Shown one piece after another: positions 10,159 to 22,500 of a stretch of 64,000 bases of DNA (within the stretch, counting starts at the first letter, position 1; every line of letters starts with the position of its first letter). The translations under genes were made by a program, and so were the position numbers. Source of the stretch: Lates calcarifer (Eukaryota; Chordata; Actinopteri; Centropomidae); contig NC_066835.1 of assembly GCF_001640805.2 (NCBI RefSeq), positions 23,178,172 to 23,242,171 of the forward strand, given 5' to 3'. The notes under the pieces were generated by a model. The model was given only the letters and a program-made list of their open reading frames with translations, did no database searches and had not been told where the DNA came from.

Positions 10159-11492
10159 ATGTCTAAAGTCCACAGAGCGTTGGTGAAGCAGAGACTCACT
10201 GCGGGGAAACCAACAGCAGAGCGGCCATATTCTCAACTTTACGGTAACCGCTGGAGTTCAGTGTGTCAATCGGCTGTCAGCCATTTTAACGTTTCTGAAA
10301 TATCAGTTACTAATAACCTCACCTCCACACGGTTTCTATTGTTTTTCAGCTCAGATAATGAAATTAATCAAAGAACTGTTGTTATATCAGTTATGAGTGT
10401 TTTCACTGCTGAAACCAACTCCTATAATGAGCCTGTCTCTGTCTCTGTCCTGCAGATGTTGAGCAGCTGCTGAGGAAAGAAGAGGTTCCCCCTGAGCAGC
10501 AGGAGTGGAGCCCCAGTCTGGACCAGGAGGACCCAGAGCCCCCCCACATTAAAGAGGAACAGGAGGAAGTGTGGAGCAGTCAGGAGGGAGAGCAGCTTCA
10601 AGGGCTGGAGGAGGCTGATATCACCAAGTTCACCTTCACTCCTGTCCCTGTGAAGAGTGAAGATGATGAAGAGAAACCTCAGTCCTCAGAGCCTCATCAG
10701 AGTCAGACTGAGGAGAACAGAGAGGACTGTGGAGGACCAGGACCAGACAGGAACCCAGGTCCAGACCCATGTTTACAGCCTCAGACTGAGGACTCTTCTG
10801 AGACAGATGTCAGTGACGACAACTGGACTGAGACCAGAGACCCTCAGTCAGATTCAGACTCTGTGAAAACTGCCGTCCGTCACTCTGGTAAAGATTCATT
10901 TATGTGCTCTGACTGTGGGAAAACATTCGGTCACAAGACGAATCTGAAACGACACGTAAAGTGTCACACAGGAGAGAAACCGTTCAGCTGCTCCTACTGT
11001 AATAAAAGCTTCAATCGCAGAGAACACCTGATCGCTCACACCAGGTGTCATTCAGGAGAGAAACCGTTCAGCTGTTCAGTTTGTAACACGAGCTTCAGTC
11101 ACGGTTGGTCTTTGGATAAACACATGAGAGTCCACACTGGAGAGAAACCCTTCTGTTGCTCATTCTGCAGTAAGAGCTTCAGGCAGCGCTCAGATCTGGC
11201 TGCACATTTTAGGATTCACACAGGAGAAAAACCATTTTCTTGCTCAGTGTGTAACAGCTGCTTCACTCAGCGTCACACTCTGGTCCAACACATGAGAACA
11301 CACACCGGGGTGAAACCCTTCATCTGCTCAGTTTGTGGTAAAAGATTCTCACGGAAGGGACACATGACAAGACACATGGCGGCTCACACTGGGGAGAAAC
11401 CGTTCAGCTGCAGCGTGTGTGAGAAAAGATTCACCTGGCAGTCTCAGTTTAAAAGACACGAGTGTGCAGGTGAGAGCAGCGGTAGCAAGTGA
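10159..11492 (+). CDS. C2H2 zinc-finger protein, 7 fingers, shortened N-terminal exon
   Basis: Predicted join(10159-10243, 10456-11492), 373 residues. Exon 1 begins [16 protein letters not shown] but then leaves the family sequence. The usual [18 protein letters not shown] helix is absent and replaced by KPTAERPYSQLY. A TACG|GTAACC donor there still gives the phase-1 junction, so [13 protein letters not shown] is in frame. The intron is only 212 bp. The head has [10 protein letters not shown] and PVKSEDDEE. Fingers span about residues 179-368: six classical fingers, then a capping finger RFTWQSQFKRHEC. AATAAA lies at 11545. The protein should bind DNA normally but lacks most of the helical domain. 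The exact exon 1 end is the least certain part. Confidence 0.75.
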
Positions 11493-11544
11493 AGCTGTGG
11501 AGGTGAGATGTGTCGAGCAAGAACAACGTGAGAATCTGTAAAAC

Positions 11545-11550
11545 AATAAA
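11545..11550 (+). terminator. Poly(A) signal of the 7-finger gene
   Basis: An AATAAA hexamer lies about 52 bp after the TGA at 11490-11492. Confidence 0.65.
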
Positions 11551-12562
11551 CCATGTGTGAGAAACACGTCCTGATCTCCTGTTTTCTCTAAATGTTCTGA
11601 ATCTCGTGTGAGAGCTGCAGCCGGTGAGCAGTTAGCCTAGCTTAGCATAAAACTAATCTCCACTGATTGTATATTGTTTGTTCATCCTGTAAAAACCTGT
11701 TTTAATCTTGGAACTGTGTCGTCGTGTTGTGACTGGATTCCTCAGGTTCAGGTGAGACAGGTAACTCCACATGTGACATCACCTGGACTGAGACAAAGAC
11801 AGAGCTCGGAGTCATTCAGACCTCAACACTCATTCATCACATTAGAAACTCAGACTGACGGCAGAGCAGCAGGTTAATATAGGATGTGTTCAGGTACCAC
11901 ACTAAACTGTAGATCATCTGTGTTTTGGCAGAAAACCAAACAGAATGAAAAAAAGATGATTCAGGTCACAGCTGTGGAACTGAAACACTTCCTGTGTAGA
12001 TCTGCTGTTCGTCTCATCAGTGATGTTCAAGTCATCGAGATGTTTTTAACTGAATTTAATAAACATCTGGAAACATCTGTTAATCTGCAGCAGAGCAAAA
12101 CAGAGAAGTGATTCTTCGGAATAAAGTTTCACTGATGTGAACTTTAACACGGAGCTGTGACAGAACAATGTTTGGTGGAAACTAAAAAATAAAACACACA
12201 CTGACTCCGTACCAGCTTAAATAAATTGACAGTCGCTCAGTAAACAGCTGGAACATGTTGAGCTCCTGTCACACTGAGGCTGCAGCAGCACCAGGTTTAA
12301 ATACAATTAAACATCTCGTTCAATAGAATCAGTCAGTCTTCATTTTCTGAGCAGAGAAAATACATTAAGACAAAATGAAGCAAATCAGAAGTAAGAAGCT
12401 TCTTTCATTTAATATTTAATCAGGTTGAATCTAATCCAGCTGCACTGACACATGATTAAGGTCCAGAAACACTTCACACACACAAGTCAGGATCACTGAT
12501 CATTCTGTTTGTTCACTTTAACGACAGAAAAATGATCTAAGAACTGATTAAAGAGAAAATGT
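11551..12562. other. Convergent spacer, nothing recognised
   Basis: This is the tail-to-tail interval between the plus-strand 7-finger gene and the minus-strand 5-finger gene. Only short open frames without family motifs were seen. Confidence 0.4.
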
Positions 12563-12568
12563 TTTATT
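12563..12568 (-). terminator. Poly(A) signal of the 5-finger gene
   Basis: TTTATT on the plus strand (AATAAA on the minus strand) lies about 60 bp beyond the stop at 12627. Confidence 0.6.
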
Positions 12569-12626
12569 TTCTTACTATAGAACCAGGAGAAGGATCAGGA
12601 TACTGAGGCTGTAACAGATCACAGCC

Positions 12627-13913
12627 TTAATCTGCAGTTTTACTGCTTCTCACGTCAAAAACACACTTATGACTTTTGACATGCGACTGTCTGATGAATG
12701 TTTTGTGACACTGGCTGCAGCTGAACACTCGCTCCTCTGTGTGCAAAGCCATGTGATGTTTCAGACTAAGTTTATGGGTAAAACTCTTCCCGCACACAGA
12801 GCAGCAGAAGGGTTTCTCTCCTGTGTGGATCCTCATGTGCGTCACGGCGTGGTCGCTGCGCGTGAAATGTTTCTTACAGAATGAGCAGCTGAACGGTTTC
12901 TCTCCAGAATGAAACCTCATGTGACGAACTAAGTTTTCTTTGCGAGGGAATCTCTTCCCACAGACCGAGCAGCTGAACGGTTTCTCTCCCGTGTGACATC
13001 TCATGTGGATCTGCAGATGTCCTTTGTGACGAAATCCTCTCCCACACTGAGAGCAGCTGAACGGTTTCTCCTCAGGATCAAATCCCACATAACTCAGAGA
13101 AAGCTTGGTGTTTTTCAAAGAGTCCTCAGTCTGAGGCTGTAAACATGGGTTTGGACCTGGGTTCCTGTCTGGTCCTGGTCCTCCACAGTCCTCTCTGTTC
13201 TCTGAGGACTGAGGTTTCTCTTCATCATCTTCACTCTTCACAGGGACAGGAGTGAAGGTGAACTTGGTGATATCAGCCTCCTCCAGCCCTTGAAGCTGCT
13301 CTCCCTCCTGACTGCTCCACACTTCCTCCTGTTCCTCTTTAATGTGGGGGGGCTCTGGGTCCTCCTGGTCCAGACTGGGGCTCCACTCCTGCTGCTCAGG
13401 GGGAACCTCTTCTTTCCTCAGCAGCTGCTCAACATCTGCAGGAAACAGAGGAAAATGTAGAGACAGAAACTTGACCTCAGGACAGTTTATTGTCTTGTTT
13501 TAAAGTGTAACATGGTCGTCAGTGAGCAGCTGCAGCTCTGGCTCTGTCTCTGCTTCTTGTCTCTGTGGGTTCATTCAGCACTGAGCAGCTCTGACTACAT
13601 GTTACTGTATCAGCTACCTCCCAGTCCTCAGGCTTCACCTGCTCACTGACAAACACCACACACAGTCTGACATGGAAAAGCTCAGCAGATGTTTTTCCTC
13701 AGAGAACAGAGAGGACAGACCTGCTGTGTGTAACTGAACCTGAGGGTTGAAAACAGCGTCCAGTAGTTTGCGTTGTCGCTGGTTCTCCTGTTTTGAACGA
13801 CAAAGTTCCTCCTCGTACTCCGCTATCGTTCTTTCAAACAGCCCAAGTATCTCTTCAGCAGCCGCAGTGAGTCTCTGCTTCACTAACGCTCTCAGCATGT
13901 GGACTTTAGACAT
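12627..13913 (-). CDS. C2H2 zinc-finger protein, 5 fingers
   Basis: Predicted join(13913-13721, 13435-12627) on the minus strand, 333 residues. Exon 1 gives [15 protein letters not shown], then [18 protein letters not shown] and [17 protein letters not shown], and ends in G|GTCTGT. Exon 2 starts [18 protein letters not shown]. The usual head follows ([20 protein letters not shown]) but is shortened, with no PHQSQTE segment. After [16 protein letters not shown] the fingers begin (about residues 192-325): four classical fingers and a capping one ([13 protein letters not shown]). The tail is [11 protein letters not shown]. Its first half is almost identical to the broken copy at 1292-2243, pointing to a recent exchange or duplication. 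It shares an 800-bp divergent promoter region with the gene at 14715. Confidence 0.85.
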
Positions 13914-14177
13914 TTTCACACAATCACAAACACTTTTCCTTCACACACACTCCGTCACTGACTCACTGAGACACCCAGCGCGCACTCTCACCTCCAGCTA
14001 ACATGCTAAGTTAACTTCGGTAGCTTTGTAGGAAACCGGAAGCTGAGCTCGTGCAGAGAAAAGCTGAACAACACTGAGTCGTTGACGGTCGTTATGTTGG
14101 ATGTTTGAGCGGAGAGAGAAACTCACTGAGCAGACGCCATTTTACTGAAAAACAAGCAGCAACACCCGGGAAAAAGT

Positions 14178-14214
14178 ACTTCCGGTTCACGTCATCTCAT
14201 CCTACAAAATAAAA
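14178..14214 (-). promoter_or_regulatory. Shared ZNF promoter core (minus strand)
   Basis: Read on the minus strand: TTTTATTTTGTAGG, then GATGACGTGAACCGGAAGT. It lies about 265 bp upstream of the ATG at 13913. The order of T-rich block, CGTGA element and ETS-like site is the same as at 3944-3970. Confidence 0.6.
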
Positions 14215-14619
14215 TGTCCATATTTTTCACGTTTATGCAGGAAAAATGACTTGATTAAAACCAGAGTCGCTGCATCTGAACGTGACGAGTCAACACGTTC
14301 AGATCTGTATCTGAACAGACTGCAGCCAGTAACAACTCAACAACCTCCATTACTGTTGATCAGACTCAGTCTCAGCTGGCTGTACCTGATAAACTGCTAA
14401 TAACTGCTCCTCCTGCTCCATGTTTCCTTCTTCTCTCCATCTCATTCATGGTTTTCCTCCGGGTCTCTGGTACCAGCTGCGGACTAAAGCTGTGTCCCAA
14501 ATCCATGCTACATTTAAAACGTGATAATGACACATAGTTAAGATAAAACCACCTCTGTCTCGTGACCCCTGAGAAAATCTGTTCCACCAAAGAGACATCC
14601 CCCTCTAAACGTCATGAAC

Positions 14620-14650
14620 ATTTATTTTGAAATCTCGCACCGGAAGCAGT
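14620..14650 (+). promoter_or_regulatory. Shared ZNF promoter core (plus strand)
   Basis: CATTTATTTTGAAATCTCGC is followed by ACCGGAAGCA about 65 bp before the ATG at 14715. With the block at 14178-14214 it makes the 13914-14714 interval a likely bidirectional promoter region. Confidence 0.55.
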
Positions 14651-14714
14651 AGTTGGTGTTGGTGCAGTTTTACCTCTCAGTCAGTCACATGATCTCCTCT
14701 CCTCTCGGTAGAAA

Positions 14715-16713
14715 ATGTCCAGGCTCCAGAGTCTGAAGGTCTTCGTCAGCCAGCGGCTCACTGCGGCTGTGGACGAGATATTCGGACTTTTTGAGAAAAC
14801 AATCAGCGAGTATGAAGAGGAGCTGAACCGCCGCCATCGGAGAATGCTGGATGTGGTTTTAACTCCTGAAATAAAACAGAGAGGTTTGTCTATCCCCTGA
14901 AACATGGTTCGTTATCCACACACGTGTTCCGGTCCAGGTCACGTGGTTTGAGTCAGTCTGGAGATAAAGTCCTGTAGTGTGTGATGTTTAAAGACTCTTC
15001 AGTTCTTTTTAAACTTGTTTAATATTTGCGACTGACGCTGGTGACCAGTGACGTCACTTGTGTTGCCAGGGAGACGAATAGGTAAATTAATCCATTATTA
15101 TAATACAATTCAATTAAGCACTTTCACACAACATGTAAACATCAAGATGTAAAATATGGAAGATTATAGATTATTACATTAAACTAAAATGTAAAAAGAC
15201 TAAAGATAAATAATAAAGAACATTATACACACATGGTCACTCAGGACTTAAGTTACATGGATGAAGTTTTTTTTAATGGAATTTAAACATGCATTAAATA
15301 TTGGTGTGATTTTTAGGACACAACGTTTGTCTATAAAACGTTTTGTCAATATATAATCAAACTATTTCCAAACTACTTTTTTTGTTCTCTGCTTGAAAAC
15401 CAAACTTTATGTTATCATGATATATTTTGGATGTTTATTTCTTTGGAAGGTAACCAATATTGAAACATATTCAAATCTACGAACGAAGGTACGTGAGGGT
15501 AGCTTTGATTACAGAAGAACAGTGTCTCCCAGAGAAAACAAGGTTGTGTTTTGCAATAAAATCAGGTTCATGATAAAGATGAGAAAAGTCAAATCTGCTC
15601 TGTTCTGATGAAAACAAACTGATCCCATGTCTGTCTGTCTGTCCTGCAGATGTTGAGCAGCTGCTGAGGAAAGAAGAGGTTCCCCCTGAGCAGCAGGAGT
15701 GGAGCCCCAGTCTGGACCAGGAGGACCCAGAGCCCCCCAACATTAAAGAGGAACAGGAGGAAGTGTGGAGCAGTCAGGAGGGAGAGCAGCTTCAAGGGCT
15801 GGAGGAGGCTGATATCACCAAGTTCACCTTCACTCCTGTCCCTGTGAAGAGTGAAGATGATGAAGAGAAACCTCAGTCCTCAGAGCCTCATCAGAGTCAG
15901 ACTGAGGAGAACAGAGAGGACTGTGGAGGACCAGGACCAGACAGGAACCCAGGTCCAGACCCATGTTTACAGCCTCAGACTGAGGACAAGGATGGTGATT
16001 GGCAGGAGACCAGTGAAGCTCAGTCTGGTTTAAACTCTGAAATGAAAGTGTTTTGCTGCAGATTTGGCACCAAACAAAATCTGAGGACACACATGAGACA
16101 CCACACAGGAGAGAAACTGTTCGGGTGCTCTGTGTGCGGTAAAACTTTTATCGAAAGTGGAAATCTGAAGGTTCACATAAGAACTCACACCGAAGAAAAA
16201 CCATTCAGCTGTTTAGTTTGTGGTAAAGGATTCACACAAGGACGATATCTAACACATCACATGACCGTTCATGACACAGAGAAACGACTCAGCTGCAGCG
16301 TCTGTGACCAAAGATTCACTTTGTTAAATCAGCTCAGAGACCATCGGTGCGTTGGTGAGTCCTCACAGATTCATCAGAGTCAGACTGAGCCTGCAGCCAG
16401 CAGCTCAACTCAACACATGAAGAAATCCTTCTGCTGCTCTGAGTGTGGTCAGAGATTCGGCTGTAAGTCTTATCTAAAGAGCCACATGAGGATCCACTCG
16501 GGAGAGGAACCGATCAGCTGCTCAGTCTGTGGGAAAAGTTTTGTCCTTCGCTCACATTTAACTGAACACATGAGGTGTCACACAGGAGAACGACCCTTCA
16601 GCTGCCGCGTCTGCAACAAACGCTTCAGATTCAGTGGAAACGTTTGGAGACACATGAAAATCCACTCGAGAGAGAAACGACTCAGCAGCAGTTTCAGTGA
16701 CACAGTTAACTGA
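14715..16713 (+). CDS. C2H2 zinc-finger protein, two finger modules, about 6 good fingers
   Basis: Predicted join(14715-14883, 15650-16713), 410 residues. Exon 1 is the same as that of the gene at 4075 (MSRLQSLKVFVSQRL.., PEIKQRG). The donor is G|GTTTGT. Exon 2 starts [16 protein letters not shown] with the standard head and the linker motif [15 protein letters not shown]. The first finger has lost its second cysteine (VFCCRFGTKQNLRTHMRHH). Two classical fingers and a capping finger (RFTLLNQLRDHRC) follow. Then a second acidic linker (HQSQTEPAASSSTQH) leads to three classical fingers (CSECGQRFGCKSYLKSH onward). A fourth finger is eroded to LSSSFSDTVN. The structure therefore looks like two modules joined in one exon. 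It is probably a DNA-binding regulator; the target is unknown. Confidence 0.8.
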
Positions 16714-16908
16714 CAGACAAGAACCAGAACCAGCACTCTGATCCATGAAGACAACCAGATACTAACAACAGGACTGAAGTCAGTGTCACAGCTTCTGCTG
16801 GTTTAAACCATTAATAATTCTCTCTATATGAAATGGGGTGTTATAATTATTTAGTCACAGTCAGATCGTCACAGTGACGAGATTTCTGTCTTAACAAATG
16901 ACTCAGAT

Positions 16909-17090
16909 ACAGAAAGTATTCAGACCCTTTGTTATGCATCCTACTTCTATCAGTGGTCCTTGAGATGCTTCTACAACTGGACTGGAGTCCACCTGTGCCT
17001 GATTGAATTCATTGGACAACATCAGGATGGACACACATCTGTCTGTATAAGGTCTCACAGTCGATGGTTTGGCTGTCGTGACTGCTGTTA
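16909..17090 (+). mobile_element. Tc1-like element fragment
   Basis: ACAGAAAGTATTCAGACCC matches the terminal repeat of fish Tc1-like elements; compare the complete ends at 47750 and 48504. It is followed by the typical internal text CTGGACTGGAGTCCACCTGTG and the CTGTATAAGGTCTCACAG block. No transposase frame or second terminus was found, so it is a 5' end fragment. Confidence 0.6.
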
Positions 17091-18904
17091 CACAGGCTGT
17101 GAATATTTTCTTTCTGTCCAAACTGATGAGTTCAATAAACAACATCACACTTTCAGTCTTTGTTTTTCTGTTTTAGGTTTAACTCAGACTGAAAATAAAG
17201 CTCATGATTGTGCAGATGAAATAAAATATGGCAACAGAACAAACTATAGCAGGTTTTTCTAGTGTGAATATTAAATATTAAACTATATTCTGTAAATGAA
17301 CCTCTGCTGTCAAACAAACAAACTAATGATAAATTATCTGAATTACATTTTAAACGTTCTTTTCTCTGCAGTCCAGCAGATATCAGCAGGTAACAGTAAC
17401 AGTTGTTGACCACTAGGGGTCAGTGAGTCAACACGGTGGAGTTTATTCCTGAGCTGCTGTGTTTAGAGTCAATGTATGAAAATGTTCTTTTGTTTAATAA
17501 ACATTTGATTCAAGATTACTGATTAATAAATAATGAAGTTTCCACAGTCACTGATCAAAGCCTCGTGTTTTATTGTCACTGATTCTCAGTTCATGTAAAT
17601 GATCTTACCTTCAATTCCTGCAGCTGATCTCAGATCATAGTTTCTGTCACTGTGTTAGAAGTTGTTTCAGAAAATAAACTGTTTTCGCTGAGTCTGTATT
17701 TTACTGATTTAGTGTTAACAACCATCTTCATCTCACGCAGAACAAACACGAGGCGACACACCTGTGTCCATTCGCTGCTTGATGATGATGTGATCTATCA
17801 TCAACATGTCACCGCCCCCTGGTGGCCTGACAGACTAACTCTGGTCAGGTTTAAACTCTGTTTCAGAGATACAGGATTTAGTCTCAGAGCAGCAGAACTC
17901 TTGGCTCCAGGACACATTTGTACTACGGAAGCCTTCTTGTGACATTTCAAGAAAAAAATGTGGCCACGTTCCCACGTGTTATTACAGCGCGAGGGACGAG
18001 GTGTTTCAATGGTCAGTCCGAGGCACGAGGAGCTTGTGAAACAGATTCTGATTCATAACAATAATTAATTTAATTAGACATGTTTCTTTCTCTCAGCTCT
18101 GCAGATCAACAGCCACCAACTCTGTCAACACAAAGATCTTTCAACATAAAAGCATAACCAGTTCCTAAATGACATCTCATGTCAGCGTAAAGACATTTTA
18201 TCATCATGTTGTCAGATTTAGTCAGTTTGTAATTTCTGCCACTAGAGGTCTCTCAATTACAACACAACAACAAAACACGTAGTTTAAAGACCTGAAGGAG
18301 TGTGGAATCCTGGGAGTTGTTGTCTTCAGCCTCACTCAGCTTCTCCTCAGTGAAAACTCTGCATCAGTTTGATGATAACATTTCCTCAGCTTCACATCCA
18401 CATGTTCAGGAGTCTGTGGGACGAACGATGAAGTTGAGCTGTGAAAAATTTCCAAAGCAGTAAAATCATCTATTGTGTTGTTTTAAAGAACTTCTCAAAC
18501 AAATACAACAATCTCTAAACACATTTCTACATTACATTCAATTTAAACATGCTCTACTTGTGTTTAAATGAACTTTTCTATTCACAACTGGTCATATTTT
18601 TATTCTATTCAGATAAATCCAAAGTCCTGTAGGAACCAAGGCTATATAATTCATGGTTTGACACTTAAGAGTATAGTTTTTATTTTTATTTTTGCTTTAA
18701 AATCTGTGTCCATCAGAGATTCTCCTTTAAATTTCTTATTTAATGTAACAACTGCAAAAATTAACATCTAAAGAAGCAAATGTTCACATGAGAATTTTAT
18801 TTTATTAAAACGAAAATTTTAATGAAAAATCTTTTTACATTTCAGGTGCATTAGCTATAGATTTACTGTTTTTTTAAGCTGATTTCCCTGTTAAATACTA
18901 AGAT
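17091..18904. other. Spacer between convergent ZNF genes, nothing recognised
   Basis: AT-rich sequence. Short open frames (17652-17942, 18568-18771) show no known motif. No RNA gene or further transposon end was recognised. Confidence 0.4.
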
Positions 18905-18909
18905 ATTAA

Positions 18910-19066
18910 AAAAATTCATCTACACACAGAACAACACAAAGTCCTGAGACGTCTGACAATTTGTTCATTAAAGATTTTCTGAGTGAAAGTCTGAGATGAA
19001 GGTTGTCTGTCAACATGAAGTTTATCTTGTAAATGATTCCCAGCCCAGAGGACTCAGTAAGAAAAA
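18910..19066. repeat. Copy of the family 3'-flank unit
   Basis: This unit contains CATTAAAGATTTTCTGAG, AAGTCTGAGATGAAGG and GTAAATGATTCCCAGCCCAG. Close copies occur 3' of the next minus-strand ZNF genes at 25440-25612, 31256-31415 and 42748-42912. A piece lies inverted at about 54697-54745. It marks the 3' side of the tandemly duplicated gene unit. Confidence 0.7.
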
Positions 19067-19571
19067 GGAAACAAACATGTCCAATGACGTATTGTTCCAT
19101 TTCACCTGACAATCCACAGAGAGTGTGCTCAGCTCTCCTTGGTGCCCCCCAACACAACAGGATTTCTGATCAGAAATATTGAACATCTTTACTATTTATC
19201 AGGGAGGGTAATATCACTCTGAACACACCTCACACCATAGGAGAATCTGACAAGATCATCTTTACAACCAACCAGTAATCTTTTCCCACTTGATTGGGAT
19301 GGGGGATTTGGTTTGATTATCTTTTGGTGTGTACCCTGCTAGAAGTCACAGAGATAAATACATGATACACTTCCAGGATGTAAAGAGAAAACAAATACCA
19401 ATAAAAACAATGATAATTTGGGTTGAAGTTTTTGAACTCCAATTAAAAGGAGAATCACTTCCTTATCTAAAGGCAGGAACTATAAGAACAGGGTCTTGCT
19501 GTTTAAACCACAGACACTGAAGATGAATTGTTCATCCTCTGTGTGAAGTGGACTGGACTGTTTCAGAGTAA

Positions 19572-22500
19572 CTATGTGTCCTGGTTTTCATGTGAGGCCT
19601 CTCCAACACAGTGATGGTATTTAAGCTCCGTAAACCAGGCAAAGCTTTTGTCACAGACACTGCAGTTGTACTGTTTCTCCACAGTGTGGATGATCATGTG
19701 AGACTGCATACTTGCCTTGTGAGCATATTTTTTGCCACAAATTGGACAATCAAACGGTTTCTCTCCTGTATGAGTTCTCATGTGAATCTTAAGATGGGAC
19801 TTGTAAAGACACTTCTGACCACAAACAGAACAAACAAACGGTCTCTCCACTGTGTGTCGTCTCATGTGCGTCTTCATATGACAAATGTAGAGAAATCTTT
19901 GTCCACACTCGGAGCAGCTGTACGGTTTCCTGAGAGCATTATATCTGACGTCGTTTTCAGAGACTTCATTATTTTTCAAAGGGTTTAAACCTAATTGAGG
20001 TTTCTGGTTATCTTTCCAAAAATCACTGTCAACACTGTCGTCACTCTCAGGCTGAAGAGACTCTGACGCATTGACGTCAGAGCAGTTGAACAGGTTCTTG
20101 TCAAGATCACATTCACCATCACTCTCAGCAGATTCATTCATAACTGACCGACGTTGTCTGGTCTCTTTCCAAAAATCACTGTCATCAGTTTCAGGTCCAG
20201 AAGAGTCCTGAGGCTGTAAACCTGGGTTCCTGTCTGGTCCTGGTCCTCCACAGTCCTCTCTGTTCTCCTCAGTCTGACTCTGATGAAGCTCTGAGGACTG
20301 AGGTTTCTCTTCATCATCTTCACTCTTCACAGGGACAGGAGTGAAGGTGAACTTGGTGATATCAGCCTCCTCCAGCCCTTGAAGCTGCTCTCCCTCCTGA
20401 CTGCTCCACACTTCCTCCTGTTCCTCTTTAATGTGGTGGGGCTCTGGGTCCTGGTTTTCCTCCCTCCCTGTCTGTTGGCTCAGACTAACCTGTTCCCTGT
20501 CAGTACCACATGGTGGATCACTCTGAGAGACTTCCTCATGTTTCAGAGACTTTAAACATGACAGAGGCTTCCTGATGTCTTTCCAGAAATCATTGTCATC
20601 AGTTTCAGGTCCAGAAGACTCCTCAGTCCTGTCTTCAGTCTGAGGCTGTAAATGTGGGTCTGGGTTCCTGTCTGGTCCTGGTCCTCCACAGTCCTCTCTG
20701 TTCTCCTCAGTCTGACTCTGATGAAGCTCTGAGGACCTATGAATGCACTCATGGTGACTGAGCTGATGATGGAAGGTGAATCCTCGGTCACAAACCTTGC
20801 AGTTGTCGACTTTCTCCTTCTTGTGGAGTTCCATGTGTTTTGTCAGATATCTCCTCCATGCAAATTCTTTACCACAAACTGAGCAACTGAACTGAGTTTG
20901 TCTGGTGTGAATTCTCATGTGATGAAGTAGTGATTCTCTGTCACTGAAACCTGCTTTACAAACTGAACAGCGGAGAGTCTTTTCTCCGCTGTGACATGCC
21001 ATGTGACAAGTCAAACTTTCTCTTTTAACAAATCTTTCACCACACATGGAGCAGCTGAATGGTTTCTCTCCTGTGTGAATTTTCATGTGCACCTGCAGAT
21101 GATGCTTACGCCCAAATCCTTTACCACACCGGGAGCAGCTAAACGATTTGTTGGCGGTGATCTGAGAGAACGTGCCAACACACTTATGACTTATGAGCTC
21201 TAACTCCAGACTGAATCGTTTCTCACAAATAATGCAATTACGTAGTTTCTCCCCTGTATGGACAGATATGTGTCTTGTCAGATACCCTGCTGTTGCAAAT
21301 CCTTTCCCACAAAAGAAACAACTAAATGGTTTCTCTCCTGAGTGACTCTTGATCTGTGTCTGTGGACGTTCTTCAGATCTCTTCTGACCCTCAGAGGAGC
21401 TCTGTGGTTTCCTGTCAGTGTTACATCCTGCTTCACTCACAGAGACGTCTTCATTTTTCAGATTGTTTGAATCTGACCATCTATGCTTGTTCTGTTTTTG
21501 AAAACCACCATCACCACTTTCTCCATCCTTGGGTTCAGTTTTAGTGTTGTCATCAGATTTCTTTCCAGTATTATATCCATCATTTACAGAGACCTTGTTT
21601 TTCCTCCGATAAGTGAGACCTGATTGATGCTGTCTGATATCTTTCCAAAACTCAATGTCAACAATGTCGTTGCTTTCAGTAGATGGTTTGGTTTTATCTG
21701 GATCTGTGTTCCTGGCTGGTTCTGATCCAGGATAGTCCTGTCCAATAAAGCCAGTTTTGTTTGGCTGTAACTTCCCAAGACACTTGTGTTTTTTTATCTG
21801 AAAGTGCCAGAAGAATCTTCTCCCGCAGTCACTGCAGCTGAATGGTTTCACCCCTGAGTGGACTGCCATATGCTGCATCATAATTCCTCTCTGAGTGAAT
21901 CTTTTCCCACAAATTGAGCAACTGTACGGTCTCTCACCCGTATGGCTTCTCATGTGTATCTCCATTTGGGAACTAAACTGCCGTTGTAAACCACAAACTG
22001 GGCACATAAGTAACTTCTTTCCTTTATGTATTCTCATGTGAATCACCAGAAGAGAATTGTTGGAAAATGTCTCACCACATTCAGAACAGCTCAGTTGTTT
22101 CTTGTGGTTATTCTGGTGACGCTGTGATGACTCACTAACACACTTATGGACTCTGATCTGTGACGACCACCTGAACTTTTTATTACAAACACTGCAGCTA
22201 AATGGTCTCACCCCTGTGTGTGTTACCATGTGGTATTTTAAAGATCCTTTCTGTCTAAATGTTTTACCACAAACTGAGCAACTAAATGGTTTCTCTCCTG
22301 TGTGAATCTTCAGGTGATAGTGCAGACCTACTTTCTGAGTGAACCGTTTACCACACACAGAGCAACCAAAAGGTTTTTCTCCTGTGTGAGTTCTCATGTG
22401 TATATTCAGATTCCCCCTCTGCGAACATGTTTTACCACACTTAGTGCAGCGAAATCTACTGTTGGGATCCTCCCAGTCTTTATCACTGTCATCACTCTCT

